Numbered from the stretch's first letter, positions 44,481 to 54,678 are shown. The stretch: 64,000 bases of DNA from Ascarosepion bandense (GCA_037127315.1 JBBBDQ010001294.1:2567001-2631000); one strand, 5' to 3'. Notes: generated by a model from the letters alone, not told the origin. A program made the numbers and translations.

Positions 44481-45350
44481 CAGGTTGGTCCAAAAGTAGA
44501 TGGAAAAGTTAAAACAACAGGCTAATTCATATGACCACTGTTTCCAACATGATGGTATCCCTCCGCATTATTCAAGAGCTGTCCACAAGTATCTTAATGA
44601 AACATTTCCAGAGAAATAGATTGGCTGAAGGATTCTAATTAATTGGCCAGCATGTTCATCTGACTTGACCCCAGTGGATTGCTTCTTTTAAGGAGTACTC
44701 AAGGTCAAAGTCTATAGTTCAAAAGCCAAAAAGCATTGGTGATTTGAAAAATTACATAAGAGATGAATTTCAAGAAATTAATACACAAAGAGACTTGTGC
44801 AAAACTGCTTATCAAAACATGAGGGGTAGACTTCAGAGCTGTATAAATTGTGATGGAGATCAATTCAAGCACCTGTGTTGATAAAATTGATGCACTTTTG
44901 TGTTATTGTACACAATAAAATTTAATTGTCAATGTATTAATTATATTAGTAAATATAATTGTGTATGTAATCTCAAAATAAATATTATCATTTACTGTCC
45001 ACCTATTTTAGGACCACTCTGTATACATATATTTAATTGTCACTGTAATAATCGTATTAGTAAATATAACCATATATGTATTCTTAGAACAAATGTTATC
45101 GTTTACTGTCTGTCTATTTTTGGATCACCCTATATATATACTTAATTGTCAATGTAATAATCGTATTAGTAAATATAACTGTATATATAATCTTAGAATT
45201 AATGTATCATTTACTGTCCATCTATATTTTGGACCATCCTGTATATATATTTAATTGTCAATGTAATAAATTTATTAGTAAATATAATCGTATATGTAAT
45301 CTCAAAACAAATGTTATCCTTTACTGTCCACCTACTTTTGGACCACCCTG
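44481..45350 (+). mobile_element. Mariner-type element, internally deleted, tandem right end
   Basis: Terminal inverted repeats of 23 bp ('caggttggtccaaaagtag' at 44481; right end reads 'cagggtggtccaaaagtagg' in reverse complement; 21 of 23 match), with TA on both flanks (44479-44480, 45351-45352). Inside, the plus strand encodes the end of a transposase with stops: 'FQHDGIPPHYSRAVHKYLNE', 'WPACSSDLTPVDCFF', 'QRDLCKTAYQNMRGRLQSC' 'INCDGDQFKHLC'. The N-terminal half is deleted. The right subterminal 110 bases, including the inverted repeat, are repeated four times (44919-45350). Confidence 0.8.
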
Positions 45351-45449
45351 TATATTAACTTCTCACCTAAAAAATTAATATAGAGTAGGATTTATCCTAC
45401 ACTTTCTTTTGTGTATAAATTGAAACCTTTTTTTGTTTTGTTCTTAAAT

Positions 45450-45500
45450 GCCATCTCCTTTCAGGACATAGGAGATCATGGTTCTTCACGGAATCCTTTT
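45450..45500 (-). mobile_element. LINE-1 terminal scrap
   Basis: About 50 bases equal to the LINE-1 3' end ('ctttcaggacataggagatc', plus strand). Confidence 0.55.
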
Positions 45501-45624
45501 CTTTTTTCCTGTGGAGTGTCATGAATTTTGAGAAAGACAGTGGAATGGTTTTGGAATTGTCTTCTCAAGAGTTTTGAAAATCAAAATTTTCCATCTTTTT
45601 AACTGGTTGCCCCCCCCCCCCCAT

Positions 45625-45800
45625 ATTTTGCGAACTCAGTCTATACTGCTATTTAACCAATAGCTAAATGGAGAAAGGATGAGTTCATATCTTTCCCAAG
45701 GTTATTTGGGCAAAAAGTGATGTAAAAGGATCTCCTGGAATTTGAACTCAACTCACTGATCCCACTTTCCCTACCAGTGGCTGATATGCTATATGCACAC
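45625..45800 (-). mobile_element. Diverged SINE-A fragment
   Basis: 'tatactgctatttaaccaat', 'atctttcccaaggttatttg' and 'ctggaatttgaactcaact' follow SINE-A order. Preceded by a C10 run at 45610-45621. Confidence 0.5.
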
Positions 45801-45857
45801 CCAAAGCTCAGTGCAGAGTAAATAAAAGAAAACTGATCTCCCAATATATTTAGAACT

Positions 45858-45894
45858 TTTATTTAATCTTTTATTTTCTCAAAAGACTTTTATT
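45858..45894 (-). promoter_or_regulatory. Poly(A) signals of the protocadherin gene
   Basis: Three AATAAA hexamers on the minus strand (plus-strand TTTATT at 45858-45863, 45870-45875, 45889-45894) lie 57-93 bases past the stop codon at 45951-45953. That fits a short 3' UTR; the actual cleavage site cannot be read. Confidence 0.5.
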
Positions 45895-45950
45895 CTCATG
45901 ATTGTGTATTTAAAATGTAATTTTCAGTTTCTGTCTTATGAAATACTGTA

Positions 45951-46399
45951 TCAAGTACAAGTTTCTTGTGGCAAATATTGTGAATCAATAACTTTAACAA
46001 CATACTTAGCCACTGGGGCCTGTATTGAAATGTCAGAACAAACCATCTGACCTGACTCTAGAGCAATTTGTCTTATGCAATCTAAATGTGGTAACATCTC
46101 AGGTACTCTATGAAGCTTTGGATGACTCGAAGAATGACTCCACGTGCCAAACTGAGAATGAGAACCAGATATAGAACTCTCCGTTTTGTTGGTTCGCAAA
46201 CTGTCACAGTCTCTGCAATTATTCTGGCTGTTGTTGATCCTAGATTTATAAATACGTCGTGATATGGAATCTGCATCTCCTAGACTGGAGGAAAATCTTC
46301 GTATATTCGAAGTTTTGTTCTGTGAGTCCAGTGTGTGCAGATTTCCAGTGAGAGATGGAGATGCTGCTCGAGATTTTATGCCATTACGACTAAAATGAT
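45951..46399 (-). CDS. Protocadherin exon 3 (cytoplasmic tail, stop)
   Basis: Last coding exon. A pyrimidine-rich acceptor ('ttttgttttcttctttcag' on the minus strand) ends at 46400, and the exon begins by completing the codon split after exon 2 (phase 1). It adds 148 residues from 'DHFSRNGIKSR' through a Ser/Arg-rich stretch ('SSSLGDADSISRRIYKSRIN') and 'HSQFGTWSHSSSHPKLHRVP' to 'DSQYLPQETCT' and stop. No known domain is recognised. The serine-rich low-complexity composition is usual for protocadherin cytoplasmic tails. An overlapping frame at 46082-46276 is a shadow. Confidence 0.8.
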
Positions 46400-46689
46400 C
46401 TGAAAGAAGAAAACAAAAGAGTTTGAATTTGAGTTTGAGTTTTGTTTAAAGGCATATCAACACCTCTGTGGGTTATTTAATGCCAAAAATGTAGGTTTTT
46501 AAGATATATATTTTTTTAATGTTCAGTTATAGTGAGAAGGTTGATTTAGTCAGATTTTTATGAAAAAAATTTTTTATTATTATTATGATTTTTTTTATTT
46601 TAAAAAACCGAAGTTGTCTTCTAGTTTTGTATTAAAAAATGTATGGCTGGTAATAATTTTTTTCCTTCAAAAATGTCTTATGGCAATAA

Positions 46690-46960
46690 TTCCTTTTTTC
46701 TTTAAAAATGTGTTATGGCAATAATTTTTTTCCTTCAAAAATGTATATTTTTCTATAAAAGTTTATATTTATGTAAATATTTCTATAAAAGTCTATTTTT
46801 ATACTTTCACGGTGTTTTAACCCCAGTTTGGGAATAAACTATTTGCCCATAGCTGGGAGACTAACAGATGCTACCACCCTGGGTTAGGGTAGACCTGGGA
46901 ACAACAGCAATTAAGAGGTCCTCACAACCTCTTAATGAGAAGCCTTGCTGCCAGATGCAG
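46690..46960. repeat. Interspersed repeat, relative of 4.24-4.45 kb
   Basis: 'ctataaaagtctatttttat', 'aaccccagtttgggaataaa', 'atttgcccatagctgggaga' and 'ctaacagatgctacc' match the copy at 4.24 kb. The perfect hairpin of that copy is not preserved here. Confidence 0.55.
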
Positions 46961-47332
46961 TTTGTCATATCCAAGACCAAAACAAAAGAGTTATAGACTG
47001 TGTTTATTTACTAATGTAGCAAAAGAAAGAGATTAGTAAATTACACCCTGTATTTTAACTGCAAATATATATTTAAAATTTAATACAAGAACAATTCACA
47101 TTGGGTGCTTTGAAGAAGACTAAGAGAAGACATATTCTAAATTAAAAAAACATCATGGAGAATGAAATGGAATCTCAGTCTATTGTCTTTTTCCAGAAGT
47201 CATAACAGTACATAGATTATAAAGAAGAGGACACACGTTTGTTGATATCGTGAAACATTAACAAAAAACTGCTAACTGCTAGATGCTGACTTCAATGTCT
47301 ACTTTCAATTTATATATATGTATGTATGTATA

Positions 47333-47707
47333 TATGCCGCATTCACCCTAGTCGGGTTGAGCGGGCTTCCTCCCTGACGGAGCAAGTCTCATTGGGATTT
47401 GTTTAAGGGCAGGGTCCCAAGTCCTACCCTGTTATTTAACCCATAACTGGAGGGAACGGACGGATTAATACCTTTCCCAAGGGTACCAGTGCGCAAGTGA
47501 GTGCAGTGTGCTCGACTGAAATTGGAACTCGGCTCACCGATTTCCCCCTCCAAGCCGACATCCACCGCACCACAACGCACATCCGTGAACGCTAACAGCA
47601 CCTGGTATTCCCAAGTGGTCACCCACGTAAGTACTGACCAGGCTCAACGTTGCTTAACTTCGGTGATCGAGCGGGAACCGGTGTATTCAACGTGACATGA
47701 CCGTGAC
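47333..47707 (-). mobile_element. Chimeric SINE: 5S rRNA head plus tRNA-like SINE
   Basis: On the minus strand, 47707-47593 is a near full-length 5S rRNA sequence (about 115 of about 120 bases) including 'gttgaatacaccggttcc', box A 'gaagttaagcaacg', 'ggtcagtactt' and box C 'gtgggtgacc' 'acttgggaatacc'. At 47592-47582 it passes into the SINE-A head ('tggtgcggtggatgtcggct', 'gagttccaatttcag') and part of the SINE-A body. It then ends in a different 3' module ('gcttgctccgtcagggagg'-like, 'gaatgcggc') before (TA)n. It is much more GC-rich than its surroundings, suggesting a recent insertion. Both 5S-type and tRNA-type internal promoters are recognisable. Confidence 0.8.
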
Positions 47708-48120
47708 ATGACTGTAATTTATATATATGATAAAATATAGCAAAGAACAAAATAGGAAAGGTATCTCAATCTATTATGCTTCAATTTTATTAAAGCTTCT
47801 TCAGAGATCAATTTAAAAATGAAAAATATTTTTACTAAGAGACAGTATACTAGTATGTTGATTTGGGGTTGATTCTTATTGCTCAATTATGTCTCATGTT
47901 TGCAATAGATTATGTGCATGAAATATTTTGTATGTGTATGTATGTATAGATACATTTTATATTTTTATGAATATGCATTCGTACATGCCAAGAGTATATG
48001 AAATGATGAACAATTTTTAAATATATGTGTGAGAAATGTTTTGGATGGTAAAGTGTATGAATGTGTTTCTTTACTTTATTTTATCATATTGTCAGTTTGT
48101 GATCCATATATTTAACTCAT

Positions 48121-48121
48121 G

Positions 48122-48160
<39 letters not shown>

Positions 48161-48192
48161 TTGTGTGTGTATGTCTGTGTGTATGTGTATGT

Positions 48193-48227
<35 letters not shown>

Positions 48228-48250
48228 TGTATGTATATATATATATATAC
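48121..48250. repeat. (TA)n(TG)n(TA)n microsatellite
   Basis: Compound AT/TG array; open frames through it are artefacts. Confidence 0.95.
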
Positions 48251-48409
48251 TCCCACTTGAACAGAATAACTTACAAGGCTTTTTAGATGTCCCAGGCATT
48301 TCTTTCTCCAACCACATGATTTTATGTGTACAACTAGTTTGGCATCAAGGTACCATGCTTTTACAACTGAAATAGTTAAATGTAACCAACTCTTCTACTC
48401 TAATGGTTT

Positions 48410-48449
48410 GTTTTTTTGCACTTATCACCTGTGATAAGTGCAAAAAAAC
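48410..48449. repeat. 40-bp perfect palindrome
   Basis: 19-base arms (48410-48428 and 48431-48449) around CT; arm text 'tgcacttatcac' preceded by a T7 run. No mismatch. Confidence 0.9.
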
Positions 48450-48459
48450 ATTTACTTCC

Positions 48460-48642
48460 ATTTACTTCCATTTACTTGCTTTCCTCATAGCTACAATTTC
48501 CAAAAATTTAAATGCAATGTCAATTGCCATCTTCTATCTCCTTGAATCCCATCCATCTCTTATCCTTTTTTCAACACCCTCTGCTTTTTTTTTCTCTCCC
48601 TGTGAACTAGTGGCAGTCTTGCCTTGCTTTGGGATGAAATGA
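48460..48642 (+). mobile_element. LINE-2 3' UTR and tail
   Basis: 'aaatgcaatgtcaattgcca' and the end 'cttgccttgctttgggatga' 'aatgataa' match LINE-2. Antisense to the protocadherin. Confidence 0.65.
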
Positions 48643-48838
48643 TAATTTGAAGGTTGAGCCATTTAATGCAACAATAGAGGCAAGTTGCTGGAAGAGAATT
48701 TAAGGAATTATAGCTTTTAGTTTCAAAAAATAAATGCTGTAGCTTCTTTGGAAATAGATACCAGGCATTACTTTTATTATATTCTCTGTGTTTTTGTGTG
48801 TGTGCATATGTGTATGTATTTAAAAAAATATAAGGTAC

Positions 48839-48992
48839 CTGATGTTCCATTGTCTTCTTCTTCTTCTTGTCTCATGTCTCTTTCACTCCAACAATCCTCA
48901 GTGTCAATATTGGCAGCTAACATATTGCTTTGTGTATTTGGCATCACAAATGACAATTCTTCCAATCTCTTTTCACAAGATTCTTCAACCTC
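48839..48992 (-). CDS. Protocadherin exon 2 (cytoplasmic tail)
   Basis: A 154-base exon between acceptor '...ttataattcag' (ending 48993) and donor CAG|GTACCT (48838). Phase 0 in, phase 1 out, exactly compatible with exons 1 and 3. It encodes 51 residues: 'EVEESCEKRLEELSFVMPNT', 'QSNMLAANIDTEDCWSERDM', 'RQEEEEDNGTS', an acidic cytoplasmic segment. The assignment rests on the continuous frame, the splice signals and the phase arithmetic. The GTACCT donor is less than ideal. Confidence 0.75.
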
Positions 48993-49485
48993 CTGAATTA
49001 TAAGAAAATGTAAGAAAAATAAAAGACATACATTCAGGTAATTAATTTTTTCCAGAGATAATTCTAATTCTATAAATTTAGGTTATTTACACTGTTTGAA
49101 CTGTTATCCTCATCTTTATTTCCATTTTTATGATGTTTCGGCTGTTGTATTCTTTGGCCTTCCTCAGGTGTTAGGAATTTTAAGCTACACCTTTTATTTC
49201 GATCACTGGGGTACATCATTCTCGTTCCATATGCGATACCACTTCTGGATGCCATGTAGTTATCTCCCTTTAACTCAATTATCAACATTAATGGAATTCT
49301 AAGTAATCATTTTACAGGGATTTGTCAAGTAGTTCATTCAGACTGATGCAAAAAGCAAGGATTTCGTATGCTGATTTTCAAAGCACGAATGCTCTTTCCA
49401 CTCGTTGCTACACAGTCTTTCTACGGTCATTTTTCCCCAATTACCAATCTTGTAAGTTTAATAAATACCATAAATCAATACTTAC
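48993..49485 (-). other. Protocadherin intron 1 with SINE-Y piece
   Basis: A 493-base intron with a strong donor (GAG|GTAAGT at 49486/49485) and acceptor TTCAG at 48993. 49080-49290 is the 3' part of SINE-Y in the same orientation as the gene ('cctgaggaaggccaaagaat' on the minus strand). Confidence 0.8.
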
Positions 49486-51932
49486 CTCGTAAATAACGTC
49501 TTTGTCTGTGCGGATTTTCATCTCAAGACATCGATTCTGAAGTTCTTTATTTGCTTCATATCTTACAGAAGGAGCTCCTTTGGTTCTTGTGAGTGTGTTC
49601 TCAAGAGTAACTTCCTCCTCGGTTAAATTATCCGGCACTTCAGACCAATACGTGGGACACATTGACATTCTCAAGTCCCTGATGCGTTTATTGGAAGAGT
49701 TATACATTCTTTGGCGTTTATGATTATTCTGGTCGTTGCAGCGTATGACACATATCGAAATAGGAGCCGTAATGATAACCGACGCCAAAATGGCTACCAG
49801 TACAATGAATATCAATAGATACATGTGTATCTTGTCGTTTGGATCAACTTGAACAGCGTTCATCTTTTCAAACGTCTTGTTACTGACAGTCAAACGTATG
49901 TTCAAATTCGTCGTAGTAGAGAGAACGGGATCGCCGCTATCTTTAACCACTAACTGAAGTTTGTAAAATCCCGTATCTGTCTGTGCCAGTTCTCGACCGA
50001 AAGACAGCAAACCTGTAAATTCGTTGACAAGGAAAAGTTGTTTATAATTACTGTTGCTTAGTTCGTATTTGAGAAAAGCGTTTTCCATGCTATCACTATC
50101 AGACGCTTTCAGCGTGGTGATATTTCTTGTCTGATTCGGGTAATAGACAATATCTAAAGTAAAAGGGTTAACACTGGGGAATGTGAAATGTGGGGTGTTG
50201 TCATTCAGGTCTTGTACTTTGACTGAAACATGCGCTGTATTATTCAGTGAGGGTGTGCCGTTGTCCTTAGCGACGACCCAGAATTTGTACATGTCTTGGA
50301 ATTCAGAGTCCAGAGACATGACACTGCATAGATTTCCGTCTCCAGTAATCTGAAAAGGTAGAAAGCGTTCATTATTAGTTAGCAGAGAATAGGTCAGTTT
50401 TCCTCCGAGACCCAGGTCGAGGTCAGTGGCGTTGATGGAACCGACCCAAGTGCCTGATTTTTCATTCTCATTGATGTAGAATATAAATGTCTCATTGGAA
50501 AACTGAGGCTTCATATCATTGACGTCCGTCACTTGGATGGAGAAGCTGGCTGCGCTGTGCAAGGGCGGCGTCCCTTTGTCTCGGCAAATGATAGTGATCT
50601 CATAATGGTCTTCCGTTTCTCGGTCCACTGGATTACTGACTGTTATTTTGTATTCCTTTTCTGCTAAACTTTGAAGTTGAAATTTATCGTGTTTCAGCTC
50701 GCAGCTGACTTTGCCATTATGTCCAATATCTTGGTCGCTGGCCATCACATAGGCTATAAAACTGCCAACTCGGATGTCTTCAGAAATGGCGGTCGAGTTT
50801 TTTGTCGAGGCTGAAAAAAATTTAATGTCGATGACAGGAGCTGTGTTTTGTTGGTTAATCACATTGACGAAAACTAATGCGATCGAACTCAGGGGGGATT
50901 ACCCCCGTCTATCGCTTTTACGAACAGCTCATACATCTGATCTTGTTCAGTTTCAAACTTCCTCCGTAGATAAATCTCTCCGCTTAATTCTTTCAGTTCA
51001 AAGTAAGATTTGGCCAGGTCGGACGTCTTGGGAGTAAAATGATACGAAATGTGCCCATTTTTACCTAAATCCATATCTCTGGCTGACAAAACGACAACTG
51101 CAACATCTCTACTATGTTCGTAAATTAAGGACACATTGTAGACCCTTTGTGAAAAAACCGGAGTGTTATCATTGATATCTGCGACAGAGATGTTGACATG
51201 TAAAACACTCTGTTTTGAAGGTAAACCCCCATCTTTAGCAATCACTCGAATTAGATATATTTCTTGAACCTCACGATCAAGTCTTTCTTTTAACTCAATA
51301 CTAAGAGCGATGTTTCCATCGACTTTCTTCGATAAAGATAGCATAAACTGACCGTAATCGTTGTTTTCTAAATAGTACGTTATTCGGGAATTGACCAGTC
51401 CAATGTCTCTGTCCACGGCGTTCGGGATGGAAACTTTGGTTCCTTTATGGTCATTTTCGGTGAATTTTACGCCAACCTGCTCGACAGGGAATTCCGGCAC
51501 GTGGTCGTTAATATCTTTTATGATGACTCTCACTTTTAGAATCTTAATAAAGCTTTCTTCGCGTCGGACGGCGACTTTGACAAACTGAGCACACTCTTTG
51601 TTGTTTCGGCAAAGCAATTCGGCATCTAGCTTCTGAGAAGTATATATTTTGCCAGTTTTTCGTGCAACGCGAAAAAGCAGAGGACTACCGACTACACCTT
51701 GTAGCAATTGGCTGAATTTGATAAATCGACGGTCGCTGGAAGGGACACTCTCCAATAGACGCGTATCACTGGCAATGTCTCCGACATAAATGCCGGGACT
51801 CTGTTCCTCTTTAACGAAGTAGGTAAGGTCATAGCAGAAGCATCGGTTGAGGACAAAGAGGAGAATCCACCTCGAAAAAGTCATGCCTAGTAAACCAGGA
51901 GCCAAAAGATATTTTCCCGGAAGGTGGTGCAA
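49486..51932 (-). CDS. Protocadherin exon 1: six cadherin repeats, TM segment; one-base frameshift
   Basis: Calcium-dependent homophilic adhesion protein of the protocadherin family, expected at neuronal membranes. The first ATG is at 51932, but the ATG at 51884 (residue 17) starts a typical signal peptide ('MTFSRWILLFVLNRCFC') and is my preferred start. EC1-EC6 follow: linkers DINDH (140), DINDN (252), the EC3 end near 370, DVND (470), LNDN (576), with EC6 to about 690. A membrane helix follows at about 702-731 ('LLIFIVLVAILASVIITAPI'), then a short basic tail. DRE and DxD-type calcium motifs are visible ('VDRDIGL', 'DMDLGKNG', 'DLDLGLGG'). One base is missing: a C6 run (plus-strand G6, 50892-50897) gives TGA at 50889-50891, while the next frame continues 'LSSIALVFVN' in EC3. 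With seven C the exon has 816 codons. Confidence 0.9.
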
Positions 51933-52004
51933 CGGATTTCACGGACATAACTGCAAATAAAGCAAAGGTATCGTTTATTTCACCATTTTTTTTTAATTTT
52001 CGAA

Positions 52005-52790
52005 AAAATCTTTGCTACAAGTAATGTAGTCAGCATATAGAACACTGATGATATACAAGAACGCCTACAGGAGATAGTCAAGAAAAATGAAAAGAAAGGA
52101 TTAAATATCAGTTGCAAAAAGACAGAATGCATAGTTGTCAGCAAAAAGGACAACCCAACATGCAAATTACAAATTGGAGATATCAAAATCAAACAAGTAC
52201 AACAATTTAAATACCTGGGAAGTGTTTTAGTAGAAGACAGAATGTATGACAATGAAATCCAAAGGTGCATTGGGGTAACGAAAGATGTCTTTCAAGTGCT
52301 AAGCAAAATATTAAGAAACAGGAAATTTAGTTTAAAACAAAGAAAAGAGTACTGAACACTTATATAATGTCTGTCCTTCTATATGGTAGTGAATGCTGGG
52401 CAATCTCCCCACAAATGAAGAAGAAACGAAACAAAAGAAATGTGGTTCTACAGAAGAATGCTGAGAATACAATGTTCAAAACACTTGAGTAACGAGGAAA
52501 GTCTTAGAGAAAATGGAAGCACTTAACATTACATTTAATATCAGAAAGAGATAATTGAAGTTTAATGAAAAAAGAGGGCCTGGAAAACTTGATACTCACA
52601 GAAGAGACAGACGGCAAGAGGGACAGGGTTAAGCAATGCATAACCTTCCTAGTGAGCTTAAATAAATGAACGGCGGAGCACGGTTTAGGAGAGCTAACAA
52701 AAAAGCAAAATTTATTAGATTCTACAAATGAAAGCAAGTTGTGGAGAGCCAACATTCTGGAGAAACATAGGACAGTAAAGAAGAAGAATG
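52005..52790 (+). pseudogene. LINE-1 C-terminal and 3' end relic
   Basis: The plus strand reads 'KKGLNISCKKTECIVVSKKD', 'IKQVQQFKYLGSVLVEDR', then broken 'EMWFYRRMLRIQ' and 'KKRAWKT'-type text matching LINE-1. It is truncated at its 5' end just after the YADD region (about 52.01 kb) and ends in 'aagaagaa' at 52.79 kb. It points away from the protocadherin. Confidence 0.8.
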
Positions 52791-53395
52791 AGTTTGAATA
52801 AATGGATAGCGGAATATGGTGTTGGAGAGCTACCAAGTCCAAGGATCGAACTCATGACCACTACATGATGTGTATGAGTAATTTTCAATAATCTTGGAAC
52901 AATAATTGATTTCACAGGATATTTCGCAATAATCAACGAGATAATCCACATCAGACAATCTATGGACACCTGATGATGACCAGAGGGTACTTGATCGAAA
53001 CGTTGTGTTTATTATAATGAGAACAAAAGTTCGAAATAATTCCAAGATTATTGAAAAAGACAAAATTTATTAAGTTTTACAAAGGACAGGAAGTTGTGGA
53101 GATCCAACGTTTTGGAGGAACATGGGACACTAAAGAAGAAGAATGAATTTGAATAAATGGATGGCGGAATACGGTTTAGCAGAGATAACAAAAATAATAA
53201 ATGTATCAAAAGCTACAAAGGAAAGGAAATTGTGGAGAGCCATGATCGCCAGCATTCTGAAGAGACATGGGCCATAGAAGAAGAATGAGCTTGAATAAAT
53301 GAATTTAAGAGAGATAACAAAAAGACAGAATATATTAAGTGCTACAAAGGACAGAATTTGGAGAAAATAGAAGAGCAAAATGTGGTCAGAGCCAG
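52640..53395 (+). repeat. LINE-1 3' terminus repeated four times in tandem
   Basis: The terminal unit of about 140 bases ('aataaatggatggcggaata' ... 'ttgtggagagcca' ... 'aagaagaatga') starts at about 52663, 52796, 53148 and 53295. The second unit is split by a MITE; the last is degenerate. Confidence 0.7.
52882..53057. mobile_element. MITE-like element with 18-bp perfect inverted termini
   Basis: The left terminus TTTTCAATAATCTTGGAA at 52882-52899 is the exact reverse complement of 53040-53057. The interior has 'acctgatgatgaccagaggg' 'tacttgatcgaaacgttg' but no coding sequence. No clear target duplication, so the superfamily is undetermined. Confidence 0.65.
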
Positions 53396-53818
53396 AATGT
53401 GTGTGACATCACAGTAACGGGGATTATTACTAGCTACACACTCTCGCAGCAACAAAATAGATCCAAACAACTCCATTGTATCGACTCACTCATAATAGTG
53501 AGGAACGAACTAAATAAATTATTAAAATAGGAAACTACTTTATTAAATAAACGACTGATTCTGCGCTACTGCAGTAATAACTGCTGAAACAAGCAATTAA
53601 CCTTACTTTGTTTAATAAGGCGTAGGAAATACTGAACGATTCAGAAATATGTGACAACGATTGAGCCTGTGACGCCGAAAATGACGGCAAAATATTCATA
53701 TCGATATGGCGTTTAAAATGACAGCAACATAGAATATATATTGATGTACCTACTATTGAGTATCGTGCATTAAGACAAGAAAATATTATTAATCCAAACT
53801 ACTGAGCGTGCAGAATAT
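53396..53818. other. Intergenic DNA, nothing recognised
   Basis: No supported gene or element. Confidence 0.5.
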
Positions 53819-54075
53819 TATATATATATATATATATATGAGTTTTATATATATATATATATATATATATAATACAACGGCCTTTATTACAATAGAGAGG
53901 ATATATATATATTTCACTACTCGACGATATAATCATTGCAATAAAGAAATAAGTAAAGAAATAATTATGTACTGTCAAAGAGCAAACACGCGGCAAGAGT
54001 TTTCATAACTGGTAGTAAAGTTTAATAACTGATAGTAAAGAGAATGAACAGAGCTGACGCTGCCTCGCTATTATC
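53819..54075. repeat. (TA)n and repeat W
   Basis: Two AT arrays (53819-53840, 53847-53871) followed by repeat W matching 4.77-4.98 kb. Confidence 0.75.
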
Positions 54076-54099
54076 TCTCTCTCTTTTTATGAGTGTGAC

Positions 54100-54132
54100 A
54101 AGAAATACACACACACACACGCGCGCGCGCTC
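54100..54132. repeat. (CA)n(CG)n(CT) microsatellite
   Basis: CA run followed by five CG units. The CG tract is unusual in this CpG-poor sequence. Confidence 0.85.
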
Positions 54133-54406
54133 TCAAAGATTTTTATTATAACCGAAAGGATATCTTTTCGAATGAGTCACTGTATATTTTTCCATATTCT
54201 TTACGCTGCATGCATTCATCAGGGTTGAAGGCCTCTCCACTCCCAACAAACTTTCACACTTACTTCATTGATTTTGTGAGTGCATGTGTCATAGCCTTAA
54301 CAAAATATTCATTATAGTTTATGATGCACATATTTGTACGGACCACAGTACTAAACTTGTACGCGATTTTTAAACCGCAGAAATCGAGCAACTTTTAGAG
54401 ACATGC

Positions 54407-54678
54407 TCAGTCAGTTAAGTGCCATACGTGATACACGCTTGAGCGATCATGTTTCGAAAGAGACGTGATTAACTGGGTAGAAGATTATCCCGCAGTAGGT
54501 GGCCATTACTTTCTGTGGTAGACTGGTTGCCTTTTAAGACTACAGAACCCAATCTTCTGGAAGGAGAAGCGGTGGATTAATACCTTTTTCAAGAGTATTT
54601 GCGTGTAACTGAATGTAACGAATTCGACTGGATTTCGAACTCAGCTCTCCGATTTCTTGTCCCACTGCACCAAAACGT
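54407..54678 (-). mobile_element. SINE-A, internally shortened
   Basis: 3' end and body on the minus strand. A piece of the body around 'ctatttaacccatag' is missing, and the head lacks part of the A-box region. Confidence 0.8.

Larger units (their letters stand above)
46400..48838 (-). other. Protocadherin intron 2 and its repeats
   Basis: A 2.4-kb intron with donor CAG|GTACCT at 48839/48838 and acceptor TTCAG at 46400. It contains repeat pieces at 46.69-46.96 kb, the 5S-tRNA chimeric SINE, AT/TG microsatellites (48121-48250), LINE-2 3' UTR and a 40-bp perfect palindrome. The donor matches the consensus weakly beyond GTA. Confidence 0.7.
45951..51932 (-). other. Protocadherin gene model (three coding exons)
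   Basis: Exon lengths 2447 (2448 if the missing base is restored) + 154 + 449 make 1017 codons including stop, with all junctions in phase. The structure is one large ectodomain/TM exon followed by small cytoplasmic exons. That resembles vertebrate clustered protocadherins in outline, but here the tail exons sit directly behind a single ectodomain exon. No second protocadherin exon lies in the window, so cluster membership cannot be judged. No promoter was recognised; LINE-1 sequence begins only about 75 bases upstream of the first ATG. Confidence 0.8.

Noticed and set aside
47590..47710. Functional 5S rRNA gene
   Set aside because: The 3' end continues directly into a SINE without a terminator T run, the 5' end is altered, and there is no second copy as in a 5S array.
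49441..49485. Protocadherin ending at the stop codon at 49441
   Set aside because: The reading frame does run through, but a consensus donor GAG|GTAAGT sits at 49486/49485 and two in-phase downstream exons continue an acidic and serine-rich tail, so splicing is more likely; the read-through form may exist as an intron-retention isoform.
51391..51588. Plus-strand open frame within the protocadherin exon
   Set aside because: It is the reverse complement of a conserved cadherin-coding region and has no independent support.
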